From NCBI GenBank assembly GCA_036877525.1, contig JAZGTH010000071.1:5032001-5096000 (forward strand): DNA of 64,000 nucleotides, in the 5' to 3' direction. Origin of the DNA: Chromobotia macracanthus (Eukaryota; Chordata; Actinopteri; Cypriniformes; Botiidae). The position numbers were made by a program, and so were the translations under genes. Positions 1 through 13,311 of the stretch are shown piece after piece (within the stretch, counting starts at the first letter, position 1; each line of letters begins with the position of its first letter). Under the pieces are notes generated by a model that was given only the letters and a program-made list of their open reading frames with translations, did no database searches and had not been told where the DNA came from.

Positions 1-3000
1 CACTTTGTAAGACAAGTTGAAGGCTATCGCTTTCACGCACCCCTTCTTCTGAGAGCCGTGCAGCTGGAATAATTTAGACCTTGACAGGGGTGCGTGGATA
101 GCTGTGCGGATGTCGATATGGCGATGATGGACAGAAATATCTGACAAGGTTCTGCTTTTGCTCCTCCATTCAGCCACAGCTGCTCACTGCGTGTCTGTTC
201 TGATCACGACGAGCTCTCGCAACTTAACCTGAGAACACATCTTGACATCTAGCCTGAGGCTTCCAGTCAAGACTTCGTTTATACATGAAAGAGGCTGAAC
301 CAAGTTTAGCTAGCTCAAGCGCAGACAGTTAACAAATGAACCTTGCTGTCTCCATTTCAATAATTTAGCTGCAGGGTCTGGTGTGAAGACGCACAGGAGG
401 GGATGGAAGCTAAGCTAAAACGTATAAGCAAACGCTTCAGAGCAGTTGTACAGCTGTATATACATACACAATGTCACCATAAAATCAAAATATACTATTC
501 TATTTTTATAGAATATTGCAGTGTTTATTTTAAAATTATTTATCCATGCACGTCATTTTTTTAATTCATGTGCCCTCGTCATCTTAAATCAAAATCCGAA
601 AAATGCACTTCCTCGCTGAAACGGAAGACCTTTTCTGATGATGTCAGTCTGATGGTTTGGGTGGAGCCAGTGCCATTAACCACTGCCATCCAATGGTCCA
701 TCTGCTGCCAGCTTTGAAATGTCTACTTTTCTTTGTACAACGTTTAAAAAGTTCTACTAATGTTGCTGCAAGAACGTTTTTGTTAACTTTGAGAGAACTT
801 TTAGAGAACATTAGCTAATGTTCCGAGAAGGTTCACCAAGGTTCACCGGTTGCCTGTGAAACAGCTGATTAAATGCTCTCACAGTTTGCAAACCGAGCAC
901 AAGTGGTTGGGTTATTCCATTAACATTGTGAAACGTGCTGTCATAATATTGTTGGTGTAGTATTGCACATAGCATGGTTTAACATCTTCATACTTTCCTT
1001 AGAAAACCAGCTAATCTTTCATTCACAACAACCAGAGAAACATTCAGCAAAACAAACAGTCTCAAATAAAAAATGTTGATATACTTTCACCAGGCAATCC
1101 ATCTCAATTATTCTGATGAAAGATGATTGAGTACTCTTTTATAAAAAATTCCCAAACACACACGCACAAAACAGACATTTCCGTGTTACAACTGAGAGAA
1201 ATCATTAAATATGCCCCTAAATAATTAGAGAGAACATCTCTCTTCAAAGTATGCGTAAAAAGCCATACGTCTAGCTATCCAAAATGGAAAATTAATTGAT
1301 TCTTATCCTTATCTGAGTGCGACGTTTATCCAAAACATTGCGAATCAGGCGCTCTTCATGAGAACAACGTCCTGATTCTATGTGCATGCTTGATTCCCTT
1401 TATATGTAGCTGAAAACACCTCTATGGAGGAGGCTGAACCATCTGGTTGAAATCAAAACCATGCATTCAGATCTCCTCTCTGCCTCACAGACACACCAGT
1501 AAACTCAGGGAAACCATGGAAGTGCTTAAGATGTTGGAAAAAACAGGAGTTTTCAGAATCTGCTTTGATTAATTTCCACTTCAAAAATACACAGCATACA
1601 ATTTATCACCGTGTCTCGTGGCATTGCATGTAATTTGTGGAATTATACTAAATTTACTCGAACCTGTGGAGTCTTACACACTTGAGATGAACTTTGGAGA
1701 GCCAGAGTTGGAGATTTAATTTGAAATTGATTTACTTCAAAACTTATCCATTTAAGTCAACAATGTGGCAACAAATTTGACAATACTAACTGGTCTAATA
1801 CGTCAAGCGTTCTAAGATCATGATTCCAGACAATTACGGGCAATTTAACATTATAGCAAATATGTCAATGGTGAGCCATAGAGACCAATGAATGTCATCT
1901 AAACCTGACTAGTGCATCCTAAACTTAAGTCAACTGTAAAATCAGTTCCTTAAGAAAGTTAATAATGCCTTTGTTTAACTAGTGCGAATTTTAATAACCT
2001 CCCAAAGCAACAGCAGCATAAAGTCTGTGTGGTCACAACACCTAACCTTATAATACAACACGTGAAATGGTAACCTGCAGTGTTAATGCGACGCCTGTGG
2101 CACCTTCACTAGAAGAGCTGTCTGCATTCATCGTATAATCGTACACACAACTCGCATGATGGCCACACAACTCTGTATTCATCAGAAACAAAGATCAAAT
2201 GTACAATTTTGTACAGCTTAAAATAAATTATTCTGATTGTAAGTGAAAGACTTTGTCGAAAAGAAAAAAACTTACATGACAGTTTTCAATAAAATATCAA
2301 ACTTTCGAGAAGATTATCAAACAATCATCACCAACACATAATGACCACAGCATTCTAGTTAGTGGTTAGAAAAGTGATGAATTACATATCCAAGACTCAA
2401 ACTCTAAAGAGGTTTTCAAAACACTTACAATTTCTAATAATTAAATACACAAATGGTTGTGATATTATGAAAACTTCCCTTGCAATGACAAAAAGATGCT
2501 AATTTTCCATGCATTATGTTCTCACACCGATCTTGCAGTGCACAAAGGAACATTTCTTTCAAAATAAGCTAGATTCATTTATTGTTTTATTTCTAACAGT
2601 ATACTTTTCACCAGCAAATGTTATCATAGACTCACATGCTCAAGATTCTGGCATAGTCTTAGAGACTGACACAGTAGCCTCTGACCGCTGTATGACAGAT
2701 ATAAGACTCCAGACTTATTAAGATTATGGATCATTTTTAGTAAAGGTTCAGTACAATACATTAAAAGATTGTGTTTCTTCAGTCACTATGGCAACAGATT
2801 GTACACAACAGTGTGTAAAGATCACATGGTGATCTACTATAAAATATCCCATAAGAAATAGGTGCATGACAGATATTCAGTGTGCAAAAAGTCACCAAAC
2901 TTCAATCAAGTTTTGCCAGCATGTGTTCTCAAAAGCAGCCTGTATTTTTATGCAATTTTGCTTGAATAAACCACGACGTTTAACAAAACAACCAGCAGAT

Positions 3001-3169
3001 ACGCGTGCATTGGTGTCACATATACAAATCAATGTTACATTGGCTTAAAAACAACAACTAAAATAAAACAAATCTTCTGCATTGTCAGATGTATAGCTAT
3101 ATATGTAACTTGCACGGCTCCACACTATGAAATAAACCCATAAACAAACACGGATCAGCTAGCGAAACC
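1..3169. other. AT-rich non-coding sequence
   Basis: No exon, RNA gene or large repeat is recognised apart from a fold-back element remnant at about 741-850. Short open frames are of chance length and composition. Confidence 0.6.
741..850. mobile_element. Fold-back MITE remnant, copy 1
   Basis: One end of the palindromic family described at 5523-5862, with the words gttctactaatgtt, gagagaac and attagctaatgttccgagaa. Only one half is present and the terminal CCCAGC is lost. Confidence 0.55.
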
Positions 3170-4090
3170 TCTGAACTTTGATGCATGTTCTCAACCTGCG
3201 CCTCAAAAGTCGCATGCATGGATGCACCGACGCAACGCACGTAAAAGTAACAGCAACGCAATTCGGATCCCCAATTCGGATCCACGTCCCCCGGACGAAC
3301 AAAACGCTTCGGCGTTGTCGCTTCACCAAAACCAACGCGAGACGCGAGCGTGCGACGCCACAAGTACGAGACGCGTCGGACAGTTCGCGTGGCCGCCGAA
3401 ACTTCAACAAAAGCGCGACACCGGGCACCAAACAACGCGACGAAAGTGTTGCAAGCATCGCAAAGTGACGAGGGCGCATCGGTGCACCGGCGATCTTTAA
3501 TCCGGGACGCCCGCGCGCACGGAAAACACGTTCAAAACAATAGTGCGCGCAGTTTGCAAAGTTGCGAGTCGCTTAAAAGCAATGCACAAGTGCGGAAAGC
3601 GCACGAATTCACTTACTTTTCTCTCGCTTGGCTATCGGAAGGGACGACAGCTCCTTTACCTTTGGCGTACATGCTGGACTCTGTTTTAAGACTTTTACCC
3701 CACTCAACACCTGTCAAAGAAAGCAGCCAGGAAAACGCTCTATCTCCATAGCTACCCCCTTTAGTGTTTTCCCTCCCCCTCCTCCTCTTCTCCTCTCTCT
3801 CTCCCTTTCTTTTTTTCACATCTCCAACATTGGCCACAAATCAGGCACAGTTTCTATTGGGGGGACTTGAAACAGGTCGCCGGCGCATTTTTTTCCCTCT
3901 CGCGCGCTGTTCCGGGAAGGCGCTCGCCCTCCCGCCGCGCCGGAGGAGGTGGGGGGCTCTTAAAGGGGACCGCGCACTCGCTCCGCGTTTATTACCGGGC
4001 TCGGGGACGGATGCGGAAAACAAGCTAACGTCGCCTCCGGCCGTCGTGTATGACTTTGAGGTTTTGAAAGTGGGAATTTAGGCTTGTGCT
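3170..4090. promoter_or_regulatory. Orphan CpG-rich block, probable promoter of an unidentified transcript
   Basis: This block is strikingly richer in CG dinucleotides than the flanking AT-rich DNA, with clusters at about 3290-3560 and 3880-4050 and a pyrimidine tract (3765-3820) between them. In fish genomes such blocks usually mark promoters. Overlapping open frames on both strands (for example 3097-3435 and 3350-3751) are typical CpG shadows with no family resemblance. I could not find a coding first exon or decide the direction. A first exon of a gene extending beyond the left edge is one possibility. Confidence 0.45.
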
Positions 4091-5522
4091 CCAAGGTTGA
4101 ACATCTGAGAGGTTGCTTTGGTGGGGATGTGTGCGCCATGTTTGTTGGGCGACTTGCAATGTGGTGCTGTTTGTAATCTGACCTTATTCATTCAATGCAA
4201 GGCATTACAACAATGCATACTGCAATATCCATTTTGTGCTTGTTGATTTTAGATGGTGTACGAGCACAGTCTACAAACAGCACATCATACATACATACAT
4301 ACAAGAGACAGTCTACCTACCTGCCAACCTCTTAAAAATATCCCATAGGAAACAAAAATCACAAATAAGACCAATGCAATATGTCAATGCTGTTGTTTCT
4401 CCTGCTCTAGATAGATTAAATGGAGAGCAGATGGAGACTTGTGCTTCCGAGATGTTTCTCTTAAGAAAACAACCACCTAAACCTCACGTGCGTTTCCTCT
4501 TGAGTTTCAGAAAAAATCTCAACAATGTCACAAACGGCTCAGATTTGCCAAGACACTAAAGACGGCATTACGACATCAGAGATTTTAATAGAAACTCAAA
4601 CATTTCTCATCAAATGCTCCTGAGAGCAAATTATCTGAGCTATATTATCTACATGAATTTATTAGCTCTATACTCTTACTGTATGATAAATATGTTTAAT
4701 ATCTTTCTGTTTGTGTTTTTCCAAGGGGATTTTAGGGAAGGAAATCAGAAACAAAATTGATACTCTGAGACGTTCTTCTTACTCCAAGTGTCTGTTGGTT
4801 TAGATCTGCAACCATGCAACCATGGGTAAACCTCAAAACGTCAGATTTATCCATGCAGAAGAGCGATGCTGAAGCACAACTGTTACGTAGTGCTGCTTTA
4901 AGGAGCCAGGCTATGTATCATCTTAAGAATTAGCTCTGGGACTCATAAGAAAGCATAATGGTTTAAAACATAAGGAACGAGTCAAAACAGAGCTCTACAG
5001 AATGGCTCTTTGAAGCCGCACACTGCCTGCATATTGGAACAATTGCATGTTGTATGTTTAGGAACATACGCAGTATTTTTGAAATACACATTTGCAGAAT
5101 CATTTTCAATAAAAGTGACCAAATGCAATGAAGAATGAAATGCGTCATCTCCAAGTTTTCCTTCTCTCATCTTTGCTTCATATAATCAGATTTACAGCCA
5201 GCATGCTTGAGGTATTGACATCAGTGGGTGAACCAACACATAAAGCGTGATTATAGGCTGTCTGTAGTTGCTAGTGTTTAGTGTCCATGGTAGCCAGTGT
5301 TCACCAGTCTCGATATTATGCAGTAAATATTTAAATTATGTAGCTAAATTGGAACTGGTGCATCAAAATGCTTGATTTCCAAGAGACTATTGAACTATAA
5401 AACTATGTGCTATTATCTGGGCATAATGCCAACACTACCCTACTTGTATACCTGCAGCTTTAACTAAATTTGATGATAGTATCAAAGCCATTCAGTTGTT
5501 TAGTTAGTCAGTTACCCAGAAT

Positions 5523-5862
5523 CCCAGCTAACAATTTTAGGTTGTAAGAACATTTCCATAACATTTCCATTAAGTAACAGAAACATTAAAAATGTTATTT
5601 AGAAAGTTTTAGGGGTGCTCAAAACATCCAGTATTTTAGACATTGTATTAATGTTAGTGCTTAGTTATAAGAACGTTATTCAAACATTTTTAAATGTTTT
5701 CCATACATTCCACTAACAACTTAAGAATAGTGTTTGTGATTTGATAAATAACGTTAAAAAAGTTCTACTAACGTTACTGCAAAAACTTTTTCAATAACGT
5801 TGAGAGAACGTTATTGGGAATATTTTCTGAGAACTTTCTGAAAATATTTCCCCTTAGCTGGG
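5523..5862. mobile_element. Fold-back MITE, copy 2 (full length)
   Basis: This element starts CCCAGCTAAC and ends in an inverted TTAGCTGGG. Inside are repeated words AACGTT, AACATT, GTAAGAAC and TTAAGTAAC arranged as an imperfect palindrome over 340 bp. It has no open frame, so it is a non-autonomous, hairpin-forming DNA transposon. The superfamily is not assigned here. Eight copies lie within the first 23 kb in two orientations. Confidence 0.75.
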
Positions 5863-6698
5863 ATGATGACCAAAACGTTTATTTTTGGGGGAGCAATTGT
5901 TTAAATAAGCACAGCTCAACAAATCAAAATATGGATTTGTCAGAAACCCACAGAGGAACCTGCACATCTACCATCTCACATCTTGCAGGGGACTTTGGTC
6001 ACACTTATTATTGTAACTTCACTTATAAATCATGCTGTGAAAATAATCATTAAAGGATCAATGTGAAGCAAAACTAATACTATTCTGCACTCTTTCTGAG
6101 TCAGTATAGGAAAACTTGGAATGTCCAGAAGCTGATCTGGGATCAGTCCTGGAGATCCAGGAGAACAGCAAGAGTGGTGTCTAGCTCTGCAGCTTGTGTG
6201 AGGCCCTTAGAGAGGAAAGACAAACCCAAAACACCCACAGAACTGACCGCTCCTGTCCCTGAGCCACTGTGACTCAATCCTGACTCATGCGAACCCTCTG
6301 ATCTTTCACACTCCTTCACTTGAGCTCTTAGAAGTCTGACAGACATTATTTATTGCCGTGGAATAAGACGCTTAAAACGAGATCCTTAAAAGAGACCATC
6401 CGACTAAACACAGGGATTCAGTCAATAGCCTGGGGTGACAGAGTTACTGTTGTTTGTTACTCTGGCAAAGCTGCGGTTTTACACATAATATTCAGCTTTT
6501 AGCAGCCCGGTTTCTACTCATGCAACTTCTTCTGTTTCATAGCAGTTAAACAGCATCAACGTGCAATTAAAACCAACCCTTTTATTTTCTCCTTTAAAGG
6601 TGCACTACAGAGGATTTCTCTTTATTTGTTATAAGGTATGAACAAAATACCATTAGTGATCCAGTATATGCAAAATTGGTGCTAGAATACTATACATT

Positions 6699-6973
6699 CC
6701 CAGCTAACTATTTTACGTTGTAAGAACATTTCCCTAAGGTTTCCATTAAGTAACAAAAACATTAAAAATGGTATTTTGAAAAAAGTTTCTTAGATGCTGC
6801 ATTAACATTATTGCTTGGTTACAAGAACATTATTCAAACATTTAGAATGTGATATATAAATAATATAAACATTTTTTAAAATGTTACTGCAAGAACTTTT
6901 GAAAAAACTTTAAAACTTTAGAACTTTTAGAAAATGTTAGCCAACATTCCGAGAACGTTCCCTGTTGGCTGGG
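6699..6973. mobile_element. Fold-back MITE, copy 3
   Basis: Same family and orientation as copy 2, beginning CCCAGCTAAC and ending GTTGGCTGGG, with the same internal AACATT/AACGTT words. It is only 0.84 kb from copy 2. Confidence 0.75.
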
Positions 6974-8002
6974 TTTCCAGTCTTATTGTGCACAGTTAAT
7001 CAATGCATGTTATATAGTTTTAGACATTGTCTTCATGATGGTCATCACAAACATCTTTTATGTCGTCTACTGTCTCTCGGCTGGTTTTCAGTTTCTCTCC
7101 TCCAATCTATAATACCTGAAAAGAGTTACCTGTTAGCATTCCCATGTATCTCAATGCCACCCATATCTAATTGATTCCAGATACACATTTCAAGCCTTGC
7201 CCCAATTTTTCTTGTTTCATATTTTTTTTCACTCTGAAATACGTCAGATAATGCAAGTTAATGGTTTGTAAACATGTTGATTTTAGAAATAAAAATGACT
7301 TTATAAAAGAATTGGCATGACAAGGTGAACTGTAATATTCATAGCATGTATTAGTAAACAGAGAGTTTTCATGCTTGATTACGGCATTGAATCTTTCTTG
7401 TCAGATTAAGTGCAGAACGCCTTATTTTTCTAAACTAGATTTACGGCTGCCCCGATTTAGCAGAGGAAGCCACAGTCCTTCTGTTTTTTGCCAGTTATGT
7501 GGTTGCGGTTCTGATGGAGTGCCTCTGTCACTGTGCTAACTAGCCGCATACGTGCACGCCTGTCCCTTTAAGAGAACACAGCAGAGGCAGAATCACGCTC
7601 CTCTGTGTGTCTCTGTGGGCTGAGGTACAGTCCCACCACAGCACACTGAATGTGTGGGCGAGCGTATAGGTGTGTTGGGTGTGTGTGTGAGACACAGGGA
7701 GATAAAATGAAGAGAGAGATTGATGGGTTTCGCAAGGATGGACTAAGATGGCTATTCACATGTTTGCCCCTGAAAAGCAAGCAGGAGAATGTTATGAGAA
7801 CATGTTCAGGTTATATTTCAATTATTTAGCTTTTGACTTTTCTACAGTTCCCTTTTATTCTCAAGATAATTGTGTGATTTATTACTTTACATGATGTAAA
7901 AATATATTCATCTGAATATGCATTTTTGTACACATTATATAAATATTTTTTCATTCATGTCAATTCTGTCACAATTTTAAAAACAGGCTTCATTCTCTGC
8001 AA

Positions 8003-8476
8003 AAGAATAGTTAACCCCAAATGTTTCTTTTCCATATGATTATTTTTTTCATGATTATTTTATAATTATTTGTGGAACCACATGGAATCTCTACAGCAGA
8101 ACATCTAAGCTGTTTTTCTCACACAATGAGAGTCGACGGAACCACGGCTTTAAAGATGCTAAAGCAAGATTTTCAGAGAACAACAGCTACAATATTAGTC
8201 TGTTCCTGCCACAAAACTATCATTTGTCCTCAGAAGACATGGAATGCACAGCACGAGTCATAAGGACTTCTTTTTCATGATATTTTTATGCACTTCGAGC
8301 TTCACAATTCCAGTCCAATTCATTTCCATTATACGAAAACAAACATCCCAGACATTATGACAAACTACTGCTTTTACGTTTCATGGAAGAGAAAACGTCA
8401 CAGGTTTGGAACACATTTTTATTAGGGTAAGTTAACAATGACACATTTTTTGTTTTTGGGTGAACTATCCCTTTAA
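8003..8476. mobile_element. Short TIR element of the TTAAAGGGATAGTTCACCC family
   Basis: The right end reads tgggtgaactatcccttta and the left end is its degraded inverse (gaatagttaaccccaaatg). This end sequence marks a very common non-autonomous cyprinid DNA repeat. Related copies in the window are at 14108, 28248, 29033, 34035 and 38300. Confidence 0.65.
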
Positions 8477-8668
8477 GTAAAACACAATTGCTTTTTGCCT
8501 CTGACACAGTGGAGAGGAACTGAATGAAAGATGAGTGACATCTTATTGACTCACGGCCTGGCATTATAACATCACAATACACAATAGAGTGATGAACATC
8601 ATCTCCGGCACGAGACCTTCATGTATGCACCGTTCACCAATGCAAAAAATCTGAATGGTTTCCATTAT

Positions 8669-8720
8669 TTCCCTCTCTCTCTTCTTCTCTCCTTTCCTCT
8701 CTCGCTCACTCTTTCTGTCT
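8669..8720. repeat. CT-rich low-complexity tract
   Basis: Imperfect pyrimidine run (ctctctcttcttctctcc and similar). Confidence 0.7.
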
Positions 8721-8869
8721 CGCACAAAACCACCCACATGTGTGCGCTTGCCAAACCTGCTTGCCCACACAGCCGTGTGTTAAGTCTGAACCCCCCCAAC
8801 AATCCCATGATCCTGTGTGCTTACAACCCTCTAGCGATGCTTCTGCCTGACCTCGCTGTGCCTACAGGG

Positions 8870-8900
8870 ATGTGTGTGTGTGTTTGTGTGTGTGTGTGGG
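8870..8900. repeat. (TG)n microsatellite
   Basis: About 31 bp of TG with one TTTG interruption. Confidence 0.85.
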
Positions 8901-10517
8901 TGCTGGGTGTGGGAGGGATTTAAGCAGACTGGTAATGGAGACTGTCACATCAGGCATCAGAGAGAGTCTGGTCTGATACATATTACGGCTGGAGCTTTGG
9001 CCCAAAGTGGGATGAGACTCCCTCATTTCAGAAACCCATTATGTTCTCATAAACATTTTTGTGGGTCAGTGACGTGGCATTTAAATTTTAGTGACTGGAT
9101 CTATTAATTTTTTTTCAAAAACCTGCATGAAAACAATACATTTCATAGATTCAGTGACTAAACACAGTCCTTCTACAATTCTGTGTGTGGCTTAAATTAA
9201 ACCATAATACGGAAAATAGGTCTTTCACCAAATCAAAGTCAGCCAGAGTGATATAACCAAGATGGGAAGCCATTTTGTTAAAATGTATCCCATAGAAAAT
9301 TAGATCAGTGAAAGGACTGTTTGACTTTGACATGGGAAATTTTAGTTCAATGTGCGAAAAGGAGTAACAGCAAGAAAATGTTATGTAAAAATTCATGATA
9401 AGACATTAACATATAAATGTTATAAATTCATGATAAAACATTTTTTTAAAATATAACACTCATTCAAGGTGTGTGAAAATGTATTCATTTTAGTACTTGT
9501 GTAACATTTTTAGTCATTACATTAAAACATATGCAAAACGTTTTCTTCAGAAACATGAAACCAACATAAATACATAGAATACATTTTAACAGCTTGCATT
9601 GCAAATGCATTCAGACTAGATTTTGAAAAGATTTTATGGCTGACCTTGGACACCCTTAATTGCCACTGACCCTGAATCTGTCAATCAAACTCTGTCTAAC
9701 CAATCAATCTTCTGCTAATGCAGCTGCAAACATTGTGTCCAGCAAAAACTGCAGTTCTGAAAGTACAAATGTGTTTCTGCTTCTCGCAGTGATCGACAGT
9801 ATGATGTGTGGTAAGATCTCAGCTCGGCACAGGACTGTGCAAAACACTGGGGTCAACAAAGGGACAGAGAGGGAGAAAAAGATATCGAGACAGATAGAGA
9901 AAAATAGAGGGCACGCCGAGAGCTGGGCGGTAGATGGGCAGCTTTATGTTCCGCCCCCTGGCTCTCTAAAAATGACTAATGCTCCAAAAGCAAACAGCCG
10001 TTCTTCTCCAACACCTACGCCAGTAGATGACAGATGACAATACTCAAGAAAATGAGAAATGTGTATAAATATAGAGCCTGGGCGCGACTAGCCATTTCGA
10101 CATGGCGCGCCGGTGCACATTGCTGAGAGCAGCTAAATGAAGAGGTTGCACGTATTTCTAACACTGATAAACATTTATTCTCTTCAGTTCTGTGCAATCA
10201 AGCAAGCCTGCTAATTAGCTAATATGTATACAGATAAAAAGGAGGTATTTTGTGTGCTTTTAAAACACGAGTGCAATAAATTAACAAATGCAACAGGCTT
10301 TAAATATTGCCAGAGCAACATGTGAGCGTGCTAGGGTGATGTTAGGGTGTTGTAGGCGTTTACAAGACCACCGTTAAGCAGTTATGCCCCAGAAAGTCAT
10401 TTTCAAACAGGAATAAAGTTTGCCAAAGGAATAAGAATAATAAACTTAATTCAAGATATCTTAGATTTGAAAACAAGTCTTGCAGACTTTGATTCTTAAG
10501 CAAAGCTGTATTGCTTT

Positions 10518-10720
10518 AAAGACAGGGCAGGCAATTATTTCCAGAAACATTTTTTGTTATGGTTTAAAGTCTCTTCACATCCTGATAGTAATCACTAAGT
10601 AAAGTGGTCTAAATATATTTATATATATTTATATCTTCTGTGGAAGGTGCAGGATGATAAAATGTTCATCCAACCATTGTATTCTGTCGAAATGAAGTGA
10701 TTGGATGTCCTACTTGCCTG
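10518..10720 (+). repeat. Interspersed repeat B, copy 1
   Basis: The stretch from gcaggcaat through ccagaaacattttttgttat, agtctcttcacatcctgata and gtaatcactaagtaaagtgg to tctgtggaaggtgcagga is repeated in the same orientation at 58750-58930. No coding capacity. Confidence 0.7.
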
Positions 10721-12012
10721 TCAGGTTATGTGTTTGCTTACCTCAATACACTATTGGAGGAGGCATGGCTTTGGAGATCACTCTAAATGGAGGGCGAGAG
10801 CTTATGCTTTTAAAGCTAGGCTGCTTTTGCTAGCATCTGCGAAACTGCCTATTCTACCTTTAAGAATATTTTGACTGGAAAACAAGCTCTTAATACTGAC
10901 TAAAAATGATCTACTCTAATACTCAGAGAAAGTGGATTGTTTTAATTTCGTAACCCTAAGTAAAAGCAATATTACTGCGTGCCTTAGCACAATCCATTAA
11001 TAATGGGTTTGGAGTTGGTCAGTTTATGTGTATGTATGAATCTGAGTGTCATTATGAGGCCAGTGACTGGCCCTGTCAAAGTGTCTGTCTGTGTGTCTCA
11101 GTTTGCATGTTGGCGAGGGTGTTAGTGTGTGACGTGACCTACATACATCCACATGACTGCTCATTAGCATAGCTCCCATAATCCTCCACCACATAATAAA
11201 CAGTGACTTGTGTCACAGAGACAGGTTAATGAGAGAAGGCCATTTACATTTACTTCGATTGTTTTTTACCAAATGCCTTATTGTGTTAGTACTCTTTATG
11301 TCTTTATGACAAATACCATGTTTTTTGTGGGGGAAATATTACAGATTATCTTCCATAAACTTAGCCTAGGCCCTAAAAACTAACTATTTGAAACACATCA
11401 AATGTCCACCTCAGACTTCTATGAATGTAATAATTTCAACATAATCTGTTGTACAATTCTATAAATTTTATATGTTAAATATTAAAAAATGCACTTTGTA
11501 GCTGTGTCCAACCATTTTACAGCATGTTTTTCCCCAAAAAATGTAATGCTTCTTAAAATTGCGACACCCAAAAATCTCATAAACAACCTCATTAAATTTT
11601 ACAAATATTGTGTTAGGCTCAACTATTCAACCTTTTTGTTGAAATACTTGATGAGAAAAGGCATATTTTTATCCTTTTCATGAAAAATGAGTTCCTGTCT
11701 TTGTATTATTATTTGTATTATTTTTCTCTCACTTAGATGATAAAATATTGATTTCTTTATTATTCAACACTGTGTTTCAGGGTGATGTTTAGTGATAGTA
11801 TGATAATAATATACAGTACAGTCAGTAATTATCTATTTTTAGTGAGTGGTTAATGCCTTCAGAGATTTTGCTGAATATTTCTGTTGCCACATAATGGAGT
11901 TTTATTAAATGTAAATTAGTTTAAGTAATACAAATATTAAGTGAATTCTAGTAAAACAAGGCATTAATTACCATTTATGTGCACTCATTAAAAAAAAAAA
12001 ACCCAGAAGATT

Positions 12013-12235
12013 CCCAGCTAGCAGGATACATTCTGAGAATGTTGGCTAACGTTCTTTAAAAGTTTTCTAAATGTTATCAACAACATTTGTGCAGTAACAT
12101 TAATATATATCATATATCAAAAACGCTGTTTCCTAGAATCTTATCCTAAAACTTTTTTTACATTTTTGTTACTTACATTTACGTTTTGAAAACGTTGTAA
12201 GGGAAACAACCTTACAGCCTAAAATGGTTAGCTGG
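12013..12235. mobile_element. Fold-back MITE, copy 4
   Basis: Starts CCCAGCTAGC and ends aaaatggttagctgg, in the opposite orientation to copies 2 and 3. Its right terminus runs straight into a tetranucleotide repeat. Confidence 0.7.
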
Positions 12236-12270
12236 CTGGCTGGCTGGATGGATGGATGGATGGATAGATG

Positions 12271-12368
<98 letters not shown>
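12231..12368. repeat. Compound tetranucleotide microsatellite (CTGG)(ATGG)(CAGA)(GATA)n
   Basis: A gradient of 4-bp units: ctgg, then atgg, then caga, then about 15 gata units ending at 12368. All are single-base neighbours of each other, as expected from stepwise mutation and slippage. Translations in every frame give YLSI/CLSV-type artefact proteins. Confidence 0.9.
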
Positions 12369-12540
12369 ACACATGCTGGGAGGTCTGTAGTGTTTAGTGT
12401 TTGTAGGTCACTTGACTGGAGATAGTCCAGTGTTAATCTATTGCCTTCTTTTTCTCCGCAGTCCTTCCCAGGACATTCATTTATCACAGACAGAAATGAT
12501 AGATGTTCTGCACACAGCTATACCATCTATTACTATGCAT

Positions 12541-12600
12541 ATCCCTCTCTCTCTCTCTTGCTCTCTCTCTCTCACACACACACACAAACACACACACACA
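12541..12600. repeat. (CT)n(CA)n microsatellite
   Basis: About 30 bp of CT-rich repeat followed by about 28 bp of CA with one AAA interruption. Confidence 0.85.
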
Positions 12601-13148
12601 TTCTTTGCAAAGATGCAGCAGCAGAAAGATGCTGCGCTTGACATTAAACGCAAGAATGACTATCCCAGCGCAATGGTGCATCGCTGATTCTTCACTGTTG
12701 CAACCGGATAAGAATTTCTGGTCAGTAGAAGAGAGTGTCATTTTAACAGAGCACTAAAAAACCCTATGAAATCACAATTGGAGTTTTGTGGCTTTTAGTC
12801 TATGTATTTTGGCTTTGAGGCCATCTATAAGCTAGTGTACTCGTTAAAGTTGACAGAACGATCTTGTAGCAGACATACACCTTTAAAACTTTACAATCGT
12901 TCTCTTACAGACCAAAATTATTGATGATGCAGACTCACTGTGATGTCCAATATCCAGACTTTTCTCCATTACAATACTCTCTAGAATGGAAACATTCCCA
13001 GGCCACTCATTATAAAATGAATGGAATAAATCACAACACTCAATATAGCAGCTGTATGGGTGGATGTCCCGGAAGTCAATCACAGTTTTTTAGACTTTAA
13101 CTATCTGAGTGGTGACGTTAACTTATTGTTATATAGACCGTATTGACT

Positions 13149-13311
13149 CCCAGCTAACAGGAGACGTTCTCAGAATGTTGGCTAATGTTCTCTAAAAGTT
13201 CTCTCAAAGTTATTAGAAAAGTTCTTGCAGAATGTTCCCAGAATTTTCAAAATAACATTTTTAACGTTTTTGTTACTTAACGTGGGAACATTAGGGAAAT
13301 TGTTAGCTGGG
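13149..13311. mobile_element. Fold-back MITE, copy 5 (compact)
   Basis: Both ends are intact (CCCAGCTAAC at the left, GTTAGCTGGG at the right) and the element is only 163 bp, the shortest complete copy. This is consistent with internal deletion of a longer palindrome. Confidence 0.8.

Noticed and set aside
3097..3751. Several overlapping open frames of 92-133 codons on both strands
   Set aside because: Typical of a CpG island where AT-rich stop codons are scarce; the arginine-rich translations match no family.
9660..10037. 125-codon open frame
   Set aside because: Low-complexity and chance composition, no splice partners, no family resemblance.
12231..12368. Regular repeats that might suggest a CRISPR array
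   Set aside because: The unit is 4 bp with no spacers; it is a vertebrate microsatellite.
12169..12487. Open frames reading YLSIYLSI and CLSVCLSV
   Set aside because: Direct translation of the GATA/CAGA microsatellite.
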